Source: Pegoplata infirma
Taxonomy: Eukaryota; Arthropoda; Insecta; Diptera; Anthomyiidae
Reading direction: 5' to 3'
Assembly (NCBI GenBank): GCA_963921195.1
Contig: OY992537.1
Coordinates: 129,230,694-129,294,693 of the forward strand
Length of the DNA stretch: 64,000 nucleotides
This document shows, piece after piece, positions 1-9,603 of the stretch. The notes under the pieces were generated by a model, which saw nothing but the letters and a program-made list of their open reading frames with translations, had not been told where the DNA came from and ran no database searches. The translations under genes and the position numbers were made by a program. The first letter of the stretch is position 1. Each line of letters begins with the position of its first letter.

Positions 1-471
1 GGTGGTCAAGGGGGGATATTTTTTTTTTTTAATTGCAAAAAGATGAGACTTAACATTCGTACCCATATTTACCCGAAATTTAACCTCTTTCATACATAAA
101 TATTTTTTTGAAAAAGGTGTTCTTTAATGTTCGAAAAATCGAACAGAGGATCGAAATGGGTTAAGCTGCGTTTACACCATACCACTGACAATGAGTTTAA
201 AGTTTTTCTAAATCAAATATATTATTTTTTGTCTCTGCCTAAATGTATGCATTAAAAAAAGCTTACAAAGAAAATTCATATGTGTTAGGAAACTTGTAAT
301 TTTTTTTTTTGAAACTTAGAAAATTTTTCATAATTTTTTTCTCTAAAAGAATTTTTACTGAAATTTTTTACACCGAAATGCAAAAAATCCATAAGATTTT
401 TGTGTCCGGCTTCTTATTAAAAATTAATTTAGAAAAAAAAAATTGAATCATTTTTATTTAGTCCAGGCATT

Positions 472-945
472 TTTATACCCTCCAACCACAGTATGGGGGT
501 ATACTCACTTTGTCATTCCGTTTGTAACGCATCGAAATATCGGTCGGGGACCCCATAAAGTATATATATTATTGATTCATGATCGATTCTAAAACATTCT
601 GTGAATGTCCGTCCGTCCGTCCGTCCGTCCGTCCGTCTGTCCGTCCGTCTGTCTGTAGATGGCAAAATCGGCCCAGGGGAAAAAAGTTCCCCCTTGAAGA
701 ACTAAACTAACCTCTGAAAAAATACACTTTTTTTACATGTTTTTTTGTATTTTTGTTAAATAAATGAAACATTTGGTATATTTATCGGGATGGGAAGATG
801 CTCTTAACGTCCCCCACTGACCCCCATCACGCCCCCCCCCCAAAAAAAAACAAACGCCCCTGACAATTTTTTAAAATTTTTTTTTTTCATTTTGGAGGGT
901 ATAAAAGATTCGGCACGGCCGAATTTAACGCTCTCACTTGTTTTT
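472..945 (+). mobile_element. INE-1/DINE-1-like interspersed repeat (family A), copy 1
   Basis: The copy begins with a TATACCCTCC-type start and a 'GGGTATA' inverted partner. It continues with the family signature: CATTCCGTTTGTAAC, CATCGAAATATCGGTC, GACCCCATAAAGTATATAT, then a GTCCGTCTGTC run. It ends with 'GGAGGGTATAAA...TTCGGC.CGGCCGAATTTAAC'. The CCCCATAAAGTATATAT plus GTCCGTCTGTCCG block is characteristic of Drosophila INE-1/DINE-1 (Helitron-associated) repeats as I know them. The family assignment is by memory of the consensus, not a search. At least ten related copies or fragments occur in this window, in both orientations. Confidence 0.7.
607..656 (+). repeat. GTCC/GTCT tetranucleotide microsatellite
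   Basis: About twelve tandem GTCC or GTCT units lie inside the family A element. Other copies carry only three or four such units, so this copy has expanded by slippage. Confidence 0.9.
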
Positions 946-1583
946 TTTTTGTTTTGTGTATAAAATTACATTTAAAATCCTCTTAGGAAAAAAAAAATTG
1001 AAGTTTCGAAAAAATTACGAAAATCTTTTCTTGCCGCAAAAACGGATTAAAAACAAAATTTAAGACTTAGAAAAACATTTTGTTAAAGTAGTTTAATGTT
1101 CCTTTTTACTCTAAAACACGAAAAAAATTATGTCAGGGGTTTATAAGATAAGCATGTATTTTTTACCAATAATGTGATAGGGGATTTCGGATCGACCGAC
1201 ACCTTTTTCTGCAGGGCCATTACGAAATATACACATTCATATATTTTTTTTTTAATCAACAAAGTGTTAAAGTCGCTATAGAGCGATAAGGTGTATTTAC
1301 ATCATCCCTCTGAGTCGTTTAATTTTTGATGATTTTTGTGAAAAAGTAAAATTTTATTGTAGCACAATTTTAGGCATTTACTAAATATATGATTAAACAA
1401 CAATTATTTAAAAAAAGTCATAAATGTCATTGCTTTTCTCGCTTTAAATGTTTTTACATAAAGCCTAAAAATATGCTACACTAAAATCTAAATTTTTCAT
1501 AAAAATTATCGAAAATAAAATCACTCAAGGGTATGATGTAAACACACCTTAACTAATATAAATATAAAAAATTAAAAAATTCA
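946..1583. other. Intronic AT-rich stretch, no gene seen
   Basis: This lies immediately 3' of the chinmo donor, so it is the start of the intron after the first coding exon. It is mostly A/T homopolymer runs. I see no repeat family that I can delimit and no coding signal. Confidence 0.5.
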
Positions 1584-1589
1584 ACTTAC

Positions 1590-1707
1590 CATCACATGAT
1601 AATGTTACATCTGCTAATAAATCGGATTTAAATAAATTTGAAAATGTTATGGCCAAATTTGATGAATACGAGTTCCATTTTAAACAAAACTGCTGTTGAG
1701 GATCCAT
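1590..1707 (-). CDS. chinmo: chinmo, first coding exon (N-terminus of BTB domain)
   Basis: Chinmo is a nuclear BTB-zinc-finger protein that sets neuronal temporal identity and maintains male identity in testis somatic stem cells in Drosophila. The exon encodes 39 residues plus one base, beginning MDPQQQFCLKWNSYSSNLA and continuing through LLADVTLSCD. This is the conserved opening of insect BTB/POZ domains (F-C-L-K-W-N-x-Y ... L-x-D-V-T-L). The MDPQQQ start with SNLAITFSNLFKSDLL fits chinmo better than lola, tramtrack, bab or fruitless. The exon ends in phase 1 at a consensus donor (1584-1589 reads GTAAGT on the minus strand). The start at 1705-1707 is preferred over an in-frame ATG 8 codons upstream because every BTB relative I know starts at MDPQQQ or an equivalent. 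The remaining BTB domain and zinc fingers must lie left of position 1. Confidence 0.9.
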
Positions 1708-1776
1708 GATGGTTTTAATAATAATGAACACAATCCAAAATGAAAATCCAAATATTTGAGTGTGTGTGTGTGTTGT

Positions 1777-1917
1777 TTAAGCCAAAATAATTAAGATATT
1801 ACAGCCAAATTGATAAACTTGTTGATGTTTATATTCTCGTTTTTGTTTTTTAAAAAATTTTGAATTTTGAATTTTTTTTTGGTACAAAATTTTATTACGA
1901 AAAAAACAAAATGCCAT
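1777..1917 (-). other. Upstream ORF 2 in chinmo leader (46 codons)
   Basis: It starts at an ATG followed by G (ATGGCATTT) and stops at 1777-1779, 69 nt upstream of the chinmo ATG. It is open across an AT-rich stretch, with no recognisable protein similarity. Its short distance to the main start would allow limited reinitiation. Confidence 0.35.
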
Positions 1918-2023
1918 ATAAACAATAATTTTATGCCATTAAAAATTGTTGTTTCTGATGATTTTGATGAAGTTGCGATTTTTTGTTATTGGGATTATTG
2001 TTTTTTGTTGTTGTTGTTTTTTT

Positions 2024-2227
2024 TTAATGCCAAACCATAAATTTTGAATTTTTTTCTATAAGAAATTTTCTTCGTTTTCTTAAACAGCGACAGTTTTTCC
2101 AAATATTATGTGTCGCCGTTTGTGATTGTATTAGATTTTCTTCTTTTTCTTGATAATAAGAATGATGTTGATGCCAAACTGAATTTTTTGTAATTTTTAT
2201 AATCCCAATTAAATGCGTTTTTAGCAT
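2024..2227 (-). other. Upstream ORF 1 in chinmo leader (67 codons)
   Basis: This open frame begins MLKTHLIGIIKITKNS and ends FMVWH before a stop at 2024-2026. It lies wholly within the proposed leader and ends about 316 nt upstream of the chinmo start. The composition (lysine, isoleucine, asparagine) is what AT-rich DNA gives by chance, so a functional peptide is not claimed. A uORF of this length would nevertheless reduce scanning to the main ATG unless reinitiation occurs. Confidence 0.4.
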
Positions 2228-2376
2228 TTAATTTTCTTGTTTTTTGTGTGTTGAAATAATTCTTGTATCCTTTTTGTTAAATTGAATTATTACAAACGAA
2301 AAATCGTTTAATACAGGAGCGCCTTGTAATTTTCTTGTTGCTTGTATGATATTTACTTTAATACGCGTTAAATGCT

Positions 2377-2849
2377 GCAACGAAAATGAATAGAAAAAAA
2401 TATTTTAATTTAGATTTTGAATTCAATGCATATCAGTTTGAGAAAAAAAATTATTAAAAAAATTATGACATTTTTTTTTGAATAAAGTGGTTTCAAACAT
2501 AGAGAAACATAGAGGCGAAGGCGTCAAAAATTGAGTTGTCAAAGTACAACTTGTATACATGTATTTGTTGTCAAAGTACGACTTGTAAACATGTATTGTG
2601 TGGTGAATTCACATCGACAACGTACGTGTGAGAAATTAGAAAAAGATAGTGATATTATTTTTTCTTTCACCTTCGCCTCTATGTTTCTCTATGGTTTCAA
2701 ATTACAATTCTTAAAAAATATTCAAAGTGCATTTGCTGGAGAATGATACAAAACAAAAAATCACAAATTCTTAGAAATTTAAATAATTTTAAATTTTTAT
2801 AGCAGAGTAGAACAAATTGTGGCACAGAATTTAGATAAGAGACGTAAAA
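2377..2849. other. Upstream intron, mostly featureless; one GC-richer inverted patch
   Basis: Within the tract, 2499-2522 (AAACATAGAGAAACATAGAGGC) and 2673-2695 (GCCTCTATGTTTCTCTATGG) form an imperfect inverted repeat of about 20 bp. They flank 'GTACAACTTGTATACATGTAT' and 'GTACGACTTGTAAACATGTAT' direct repeats, so a roughly 200-bp foldback element is likely. No coding support for the 71-codon open frame in it. Confidence 0.4.
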
Positions 2850-2850
2850 T

Positions 2851-3064
2851 ATTCGTAAAAGATCAATTGTAATTCGTAAAAGATCAATTGTAATTCGAAA
2901 AAGATCAATTGTAATTCGTAAAAGATCAATTGTAATTCGAAAAAGATCAATTGTAATTCGTAAAAGATCAATTGTAATTCGAAAAAGATCAATTGTAATT
3001 CGTAAAAGATCAATTGTAATTCGTAAAAGATCAATTGTAATTCGAAGATTCCAATTGTAATTCG
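2851..3064 (-). repeat. 21-bp minisatellite, left arm of palindrome
   Basis: About ten tandem copies of GATCAATTGTAATTCG(T/A)AAAA. Because the unit is 21 bp, both strands stay open and give artefactual repeating 7-residue ORFs (IFYELQL). The arm is the reverse complement of 3098-3311 with no indels, including the order of T/A variant units. Confidence 0.95.
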
Positions 3065-3097
3065 AAAAACATCAACTGAATTTACATTGATAATTTA

Positions 3098-3625
3098 CGA
3101 ATTACAATTGGAATCTTCGAATTACAATTGATCTTTTACGAATTACAATTGATCTTTTACGAATTACAATTGATCTTTTTCGAATTACAATTGATCTTTT
3201 ACGAATTACAATTGATCTTTTTCGAATTACAATTGATCTTTTACGAATTACAATTGATCTTTTTCGAATTACAATTGATCTTTTACGAATTACAATTGAT
3301 CTTTTACGAATTACAATTGATCTTTTACGAATTACAATTGATCTTTTTCGAATTACAATTGATCTTTTTCGAATTACAATTGATCATTTACGAATTACAA
3401 TTGATCTTTTACGAATTTCAATTGATCTTTTACGAATTACAATTGATCTTTTACTAATTACAATTGGAATCTTCGAATTACAAATGGAATCTTCGAATTA
3501 CAATTGGAGTATTCGAATTACAAATGGAATCTTCGAATTACAAATGGAATCTTCGAATTACAAATGGAATCTTCGAATTTCAAATAGAATCTTCGAATTA
3601 CAATTGATCTTTTTCGAATTACATC
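3098..3625 (+). repeat. 21-bp minisatellite, right arm plus extra variant units
   Basis: The right arm mirrors 2851-3064 across a 33-nt loop. It then continues beyond the palindrome with further units and a shorter variant (CGAATTACAA(T/A)TGGAATCTT, around 3460-3600). A decayed relative of the same unit is at 32325-32705. Confidence 0.95.
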
Positions 3626-3631
3626 TGTAAA

Positions 3632-3935
3632 TGGTGTAGAGCGCTTTTAAGAATTTTTTGGGACTCTTTTTTTAAAAAGTACGTAAAAAAACAAAAATTT
3701 TGAAAAAAAAAAAATTTTAAATTTGGACCATTATTGAAGAAGTTATGAGTAAAAGAAGTTTTAGTAAAGGAACAAACTACCAATTTTTAAAAATACGATA
3801 TCTTTTGAACGGGTCATCAAAAAAATCTGAAAATTTACCACGAAGGAGTTTTCGAAGGGTACTAAAAACTGTTAAAAATTAGGAAAATCTAAAAAAAAAA
3901 ATTTTCAAAGTGTCCGATTTGACATGGAATGCCCC
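3632..3935 (-). mobile_element. Family B element ('GGGGCATTCCATG' TIR), truncated
   Basis: It ends at 3905-3944 with TTTCAAAGTGTCCGATTTG and CATGGAATGCCCCATAT, the terminal inverted repeat of family B. The inner part (TTATTGAAGAAGTTATGAG, AGAGCGCTTTTAAG) matches the start of the copies at 11812 and 12946 in inverted orientation. Only the first 300 bp or so of the element is present. Confidence 0.75.
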
Positions 3936-3937
3936 AT

Positions 3938-4292
3938 ATATTATTGATCCGTGATCGATTCCAAGACATTCTATGAATGTCCGTCTGTATATAACACAAT
4001 GCAGTCCAAAATAAAACAGACTCCTGAAGTTTGGCACAAATATGTCTCATGTTCATAGGCAGGTTAAGTTCGTTAATGGGCAAAATCGGTCCAGGGGGAA
4101 GACCTTTGAAGAACTGAGCCAACCTCTGAAAAAATACACTTTTTTTAAATGTTTTTTTTTTTTGTATTTGCTAAATAAATGAAACATTTGGTATATTTAT
4201 TGCGATGGGAATAAAAAACGCCCCTGACATTTTTTTTTTACATTTTGGAGGGAATTAAAGATTCGGCCGAATTTAACACTCTCACTTGTTTT
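3938..4292 (+). mobile_element. Family A (INE-1-like) copy, 5'-deleted
   Basis: It joins directly to family B at the 'ATTATTGATCCGTGATCGATT' block and ends with the family A tail (AAAGATTCGGCCGAATTTAACACTCTCACTTG). It shares the 'GGCAAAATCGG.CCAG' and 'AACCTCTGAAAAAATACAC' blocks with the copy at 472-945, so these two form a subfamily. Confidence 0.7.
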
Positions 4293-4624
4293 TAAATAAA
4301 ATTGTATAAAAAAATGTTTCTTCAAACTTTAACTAACTTTTATAAAGTTGACTATAAACCTCGTAGGTGTTAAAGTTCTTCTACAGACTTAGGTAACACT
4401 GCGCTCGAATTTGACACTTTGTTTTTTTAGCTGGGCACCCTAATGGTAAAGTTAATTCGAGTACGCTGAATTTAATGGTGCTAGCCGTTTTTCGAAGTTA
4501 GCGCTAGTATTCGCGATTTAAAATTTTGATGCTCAAGCACAATAAAAACTATATTTTTTAACTTTTGTGATAATTTTTAAATTTAAAACCATTGTAAAAC
4601 TAACATAACAAACCATAATACCTA

Positions 4625-6948
4625 CACAAAAAAAGCTTTGTCAAATTACTAGGAAAAGTCTTGTAATCCCATTTTACCAATATTTGGCAGTTTTCCTTGT
4701 TTTTTAACAAATCGAAATTTACATTTTTTTTATAATTTTTCAAATTTCCGAGATAATTTTACAAAAAAATCTATTAAATTCACGAAAATTCTTTGTAATT
4801 TTAATTACGCCAAAAAACTGTAAATTTACAATTTTATTGGTAAAAAGCTTGTAAAATTACAAAATTATTGGTAAAAAGCTTGTAAAATTACTAGAATTAC
4901 TAAAATTTTCGTAAAGTAGGAGGTAGCAAAAAATCTAGTAAACTTACGAAACCTCTTTGTAAATTTTAAATTTACAATTTTATTGGTAAAAAACCTTGTA
5001 AAATTACAAAACTATTGGTAAAAATCTTATAAAATTACTAGAAATTTTTGTCAAATAGGAGGTACCCAGCAAAACTTAGATTACCAAATAAGGTATAAAA
5101 TAAGGTATAGGATCTCTTATTTTATACATTGCAGCATTGATGATTTTAACAGGCGATGAGACTCAAAGTAATGCATCCACATTATCACAAAGAATACCAG
5201 TAAGGTATAAAATAAGTCATAAATTTATAACGAAGAATACGAGTAAGGTGTAAAATATATGATATTTTATAGGTTACGAGAAATGAAATAATATAGCATA
5301 CCAGAAGATAATATATAAGGTGTTACAAGTAGTGAAAAAGTAATTTTGTATTAAATTTACTCACGTGATTGTAAGTGAGTATAAGTAGATAAAATTTGCT
5401 CGTGAGTGTGTGTCGTTAGAAATTTCCAGTCGTGAGCCCATCTCTAGTTTAAACTTATATAATAATTATTTTTTATGTTATTGTAATGCATTATGCATAC
5501 AATTATAAATAATACATTATTTCAAACTTTCAAATAATACATAATGTAACCAAATATAAGTCATCCATGATTTAATGTTTAGAAATAACAAATATGAAAT
5601 ACATTTTTGCCAATAATCATGCATTTCGTAGCAAATTATTAGTAATGCATTATTTTTCACTTGAAAATAATACGTTGTGGAACAAATGTTTGGTAAGACA
5701 TCATAAAATAATGCTACAAATAAGTTATATGCATTACCTGGTAATGTGTTATATAATCACTACCCATTACCAAAGTTTTACTGGGTACCCAGCAAAACTT
5801 TGGTAATGGGTAGTGATTATATAACACATTACCAGGTAATGTATATACCTTATTTGTAGCATTATTTTAGATGGTCTTACCAAACATTTGTTCCACAACG
5901 TATTATTTTAAGGTGAAAAGTAATGCATTACTAATAATTTGCTACGTAATGCATGATTATTGGCAAAAATGTATTTCATATTTATTATTTCTAAACATCA
6001 AATCATGGATGACTTATATTTGGTTACATTATGTATTATTTGAAAGTTTGAAATAATGCATTATTTATAATTGGATGCATAATGCATTACAATAACATAA
6101 ATAATAATTATTTTATAAAAAAATGCATAAGTTTAAACTAGAGATGGAGAGTTTGAAATAATGCATTATTTATAATTGGATGCATAATGCATTACAATAA
6201 CATAAATAATAATTATTTTATAAAAAAATGCATAAGTTTAAACTAGAGATGGGCTGACAACAGGAAATTTCTAACGACACACACGAACGAGCATATTTTA
6301 TCTACTTACACTCACTTACAATCACGTGAGTAAATTTAATCCAAAATTCTTTTTCACTACTCGTAACACCTTATATATTATCTTCTGGTATGCTATATTA
6401 TTTCATTTCTCGTAACCTATAAAATATCATATATTTTACACCTTACTCGTATTCTTCGTTATAAATTTATGACTTATTTTATACCTTACTGGTATTCTTT
6501 GTGATAATGTGGATGCATTACTTTGAGTCTCATCGCCTGTAAAAATCATCAATGCTGCAATGTATAAAATAAGAGATCCTATACCTTATTTTATACCTTA
6601 TTTGGTAATCTAAGTTTTGCTGGGTAGCAAACAAAAAAAAGGTTACAAGTTTTTCTTGTAATTTTACAAGTTTTTTTTTAAAAAGGTAAAAAGCTTGTAA
6701 AATTACTAGGAATTTTCGTAAAATAGGAGGTAGCAAAAAATCTAGTAAAATTACGAAACCTCTTTGTAAATTTTATCGTGTCAAAAAATTTGTAAATTTA
6801 CAATTTTATTGGTAAAACCCTTATAAAATTACAAAACTATTGGTAAAAATCTTGCAAAATTACTAGAAATTTTTGTCAAATAGGAGGTTGCAAACAAAAA
6901 AAAGTTACAAGTTTTTCTTATAATTTTACAAGGTTTTTTTTTTGAGTG
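4625..6948. mobile_element. CACTCAAAAA-type MITE carrying an inner palindrome
   Basis: The ends (CACAAAAAAAGCTTTG at left; the inverse of CACTCAAAAAAAAAACC at right) are flanked on both sides by TA. That is consistent with a Tc1/mariner-like target duplication. Both inner flanks carry GTAAAATTAC / TTGGTAAAAA direct and inverted repeats. Host sequence around it (AGCCGTTTTTCGAAGTTAGC, GATTTAAAATTTTGATGCTC) appears on both sides at 4484 and 6949, a direct duplication of more than 100 bp. Confidence 0.6.
5065..6624. mobile_element. Head-to-head pair of CCCAGCAAAACTT elements (near-palindrome)
   Basis: Two copies of a roughly 720-bp element (ends CCCAGCAAAACTTAGATTACC and CATTACCAAAGTTTTGCTGGG) face each other, with the junction at 5786/5787 reading ACTGGGTACCCAG. 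The pair is flanked by TA on both sides. The right arm has an additional tandem duplication of about 107 bp (roughly 6042-6255). Open frames here are not conserved between copies and I do not regard them as genes. The element contains CACGTGATTGTAAGTGAG motifs. Confidence 0.8.
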
Positions 6949-7364
6949 TAGCCGTTTTTCGAAGTTAGCGCTCGTATTCGCGATTTAAAATTTTGATGCT
7001 CAAGTACAATAAAAACTATATTTTCAAACTTTCGCGATAATTTTTAAATTTACAACCATTCAAGTCTGTAAAACTAACATAACAAACAATAATACCGTAA
7101 ATTTTTTCGCGAAAAACATTTTTTGTTAGCGAAAAATCTTTATTTTCGTAAAAAAATTGTTTCAATACAAACATTTTTAGTTTGATTTGTATTTGCGACA
7201 GTCATCTGTTAAAGCTAGTTCGTGTACACTACAAAGTGAGCGTATGTACTATTTAGCGATATTTGCGATTATCGTTTTTTTATTTTTAAGTAAAAAAGAT
7301 ATTTTTTCTTATATTATTTAGATAATTGCTGAATTTGTATTATCTAAACTCTATTGAATACACA

Positions 7365-7560
7365 AAAAAAATTATTCGCGGAAATTTTTTTCGCGAATTT
7401 TTTTCGCGATTTTTTTTCGCGAAATTTTTTTTCGCGATTTTTTGTATTTTCCTATTAATTTATGAAAATGAGTAGAATACGATACATTACAGACAAAAAA
7501 TTTTTCGAAAAAAAAAATTTTTTTCGCGAATTTTTTTTTCGCGGAAATTTTTTTTTATAA
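7365..7560. repeat. TTTTTTCGCGAA low-complexity array
   Basis: Irregular repeats of TTTTTTTCGCGAA and GCGGAAATTTTT, similar to the TCGCGGATTTTTTT core of the family A elements, so this may be a decayed fragment of one. Confidence 0.5.
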
Positions 7561-7723
7561 TTAAAAACTATCCCAAAAGCATAAAAATTTTATTTTTGTA
7601 GTACATAGGCTTTTCAATATTAAATCGCGAATATCGCGAATACGAGCGCTTTAATATCGCGAATACGAGCGCTTTAATGCGTTCAGCGTACCCGAATTAG
7701 CTTCATCAGCAGGCTGCCCAGCT

Positions 7724-8566
7724 TGTTAATTTTTGCGACTAGCACAGTATAATTTTTAAAATCTCTTTTTAATACCTGACAGGGTCCTTAATTGTAGTTT
7801 AGTATCTCAAAATTAGTGAGCCAAAATTTAAATGTTTCATTTATATGATTCATACAAATTGTTCTGAAAATTATTATGTGGCGTGCCACAGTATTCCTTT
7901 TCAGTGATTTAAAAATTTACAAAATGGATTTGCATGTTTTTTTTTGTTTTAATAATTTTAAATAGGGGGAGCTTTCTTTTAGGAAAAAAAAATCTGTTCA
8001 AGGGTTTCAGTTTATGCTAAAGCGGCCTTTTAATTATTGATTTTGTTGCTCTTTCCCAAAAAGATTTATATACTGTCATGTGTGCATTTTTTTTTTGGTG
8101 GTAATTTTATATTTAAGCAATAATGTTCATTTTTTTATATATAAAATAAATAACTTTTTCCAAAAAAATACAAAAAAAAAAAAGTTAAAATGCAAGTCAA
8201 CAAGAGTACCACACAACTAAAGAATCAAAAATCTCCATTTCATTATAAAAAAAAAACAAAATGCTGTTTCTTTTTCAAAAACTTTTTTTAACCTCATACA
8301 TAGAGGTATACAATTTAATTCCTGGAATTTAAAATACACAAAACTTAAAACTAAATCAAATCAAAAATACTTTTGCCGACTTAACCTTGAATACAAAAAA
8401 AAAAAAATTATATTTGAACAAAAAAGTAACCAATAAAAAGCCAACTAAGAAAAATACAAAATAAAAAAAAAATTTTAAATTTGTAGCAAATGCATCTTCT
8501 TCAATATTAAATGCTGCCCACTACAGTGGTGCTGCTTGCGTCCTGGATAACCTTGATAAATACACA
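7724..8566. other. AT-rich interval with little recognisable repeat
   Basis: This stretch is A/T rich, with segments that look single-copy by eye (for example CTGCCCACTACAGTGGTGCTGC at 8512-8533, which contains the palindrome CCACTACAGTGG). I see no open frame with coding character. It would be intron if the candidate leader exon at 8577-8843 is real. Confidence 0.4.
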
Positions 8567-8576
8567 TTTAACATAC

Positions 8577-8843
8577 TTATTTTTATAAAAAAAATGTTCA
8601 GCAAACGGCAACAAACATTTACTTTGGCCTGATTTCTTAGAAACTGCAGGTGATTTTTTGTTGTTGTTGTTGCTGTTTCTTGCTGGTTTCTTTATTTTTG
8701 CAATTTTTTAGGATTTAACAGATTCTTCCTTTTTTTCAAGTCATTGAAGAGTGTGTAGATGCGTTTCCGCGAATTTGTTTAATCGTTAGAAAGAAAACGA
8801 AATGTTTAACAGAACTTTGAATGAGAATCACTGAGTTTTGAAT
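8577..8843 (-). other. Candidate non-coding (5'UTR) exon of chinmo
   Basis: On the minus strand a pyrimidine tract ends TTTTGGTTTTGCAG at 8844-8847, giving a strong acceptor. The following sequence is comparatively unique and includes a CAACAACAACAACAA tract, like the leader at 1708-2374. Possible donors are GTATGT at 8571-8576 or GTAAAT at 8617-8622, neither ideal (both follow AA). The stretch has no long open frame. It sits upstream of the chinmo start in the right orientation. This is inference from splice signals only. Confidence 0.3.
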
Positions 8844-8886
8844 CTGCAAAACCAAAAAAAAAAATAACAAGAACATACAAAACAAG

Positions 8887-8945
8887 TAAAAAAAGTTAAA
8901 TTCGGCCTTGCCGAATGTATTGATACCCTTTACAATGTAAACAAG
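8887..8945 (-). mobile_element. Family A terminal fragment
   Basis: Contains AAGTTAAATTCGGCC and TTGCCGAATGTATTGATACCC, the inverted terminal block of family A. It is followed by a TTCGCG-rich stretch and then a forward-oriented copy. Confidence 0.6.
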
Positions 8946-9026
8946 ATCATTTGAAAAAAAAAAAATTTAAAAAATTTTCGCGAAAAAAAAAATTTGGCGG
9001 AAAAAAAATCCGCAATTTTTTTTTAT

Positions 9027-9603
9027 ACCCTCCACTCTAGTGATAGAGGGTATATATAAGGTTGTAATTCCGTTTGTAACTCATCAAAATATCGGTCTGC
9101 GACCCCATAAAATATAAATATTCGATTTTAAGACATTCTAGCGATGTCCGTCTGTCCGTCTGTCTGTGGAAATGGTAATCACGGCCAAAATATTACACAG
9201 AGATGACTGAAACTTAACATATTTATTGGAAGTTCTCCCGAGAAGTTTGGTATTGCATTTGAGCGATATCTGTTCAGCGGTTCAAAAGTTATGAACGAAA
9301 ATGTAAGAACACCTCAAAACTTTTAGTACATTCAACATAACCTTAAAATACAAAATGCTTTAATTCGGCTGCTGGTTGACATATGTCAACATAATTGAAC
9401 ACTGAATGGTATTTAAACAAGTACGAACACATTTTTTGACAAAAAAAGGAAAAAATCGCGGATTTTTTTTAGCGGAAATTTTTTTTTAATTTTTTTTTTT
9501 TTAAAGTATTTTCATTTTAAATAAAGTTTTTTTCAGTAATCTTTTCGAGACTGTGGAGGGTATCACTACATTCGGCAAGGCGGAATTTAACTTTTTTACT
9601 TCA
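9027..9603 (+). mobile_element. Family A (INE-1-like), near full length
   Basis: It begins TATACCCTCCACTCTAGTG and carries all family blocks in order: ATCGGTCTGCGACCCC, GTCCGTCTGTC, ACACAGAGATGACTG, GAAGTTTGGTATTGC, AGCGGTTCAAAAGTTATG, TTCGGCTGCTGGTTGAC. It ends at the GTGGAGGGTATCACTAC / TTCGGCAAGG tail. Length is about 580 bp. No protein coding capacity. Confidence 0.75.

Larger units (their letters stand above)
1708..2374 (-). other. chinmo: Probable chinmo 5'UTR part of the same exon
   Basis: On the minus strand, a pyrimidine-rich run ending TTTTCGTTGCAG (AG complementary to 2375-2376) forms a good splice acceptor, so the exon probably spans 1590-2374. The leader is AT-rich with CAA-repeat tracts (around 2005-2025), typical of fly developmental-gene leaders. 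It contains four upstream ATGs (1915-1917, 1937-1939, 2036-2038, 2225-2227). In Drosophila the chinmo protein gradient is controlled post-transcriptionally and its 5'UTR is reported to contribute, so a long uORF-bearing leader fits the biology. The acceptor position is inferred; cDNA would settle it. Confidence 0.55.
4429..7723. mobile_element. TIR element with nested insertions (AGCTGGGCA ends)
   Basis: The left end reads AGCTGGGCACCCTAATGG and continues to 'GAGTACGCTGAA'. The right end is the imperfect inverse ('TTCAGCGTACCCGAATTAG' to CTGCCCAGCT), giving TIRs of about 42 bp. Just inside both ends are TTCGCGATTTAAA / 'ATCGCGAATACGAGCGC' tracts. No transposase frame is visible. Most of its length is the nested element at 4625-6948. 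Confidence 0.65.

Noticed and set aside
606..656. CRISPR-like or regulatory repeat run
   Set aside because: Simple GTCC slippage within an INE-1-like element; the rest of the window is eukaryotic, so a CRISPR array is not expected.
1549..1704. Extending the chinmo protein upstream to MFIIIKTIMDPQQQ and downstream past the donor
   Set aside because: The upstream extension has no counterpart in BTB proteins, and the downstream residues (KLNFLIF) are intron read-through after a consensus GTAAGT.
2831..3457. Open frames of 67 and 109 codons with a repeating IFYELQL pattern on both strands
   Set aside because: They exist only because the minisatellite unit is 21 bp and stop-free; the two strands mirror each other through the palindrome.
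5594..5806. 70-codon frame with a near-identical relative at 43082-43297
   Set aside because: Both lie in copies of the CCCAGCAAAACTT element and use the same DNA. The mirrored copy at 5787-6624 lacks it, and composition is that of the MITE, not of a protein.
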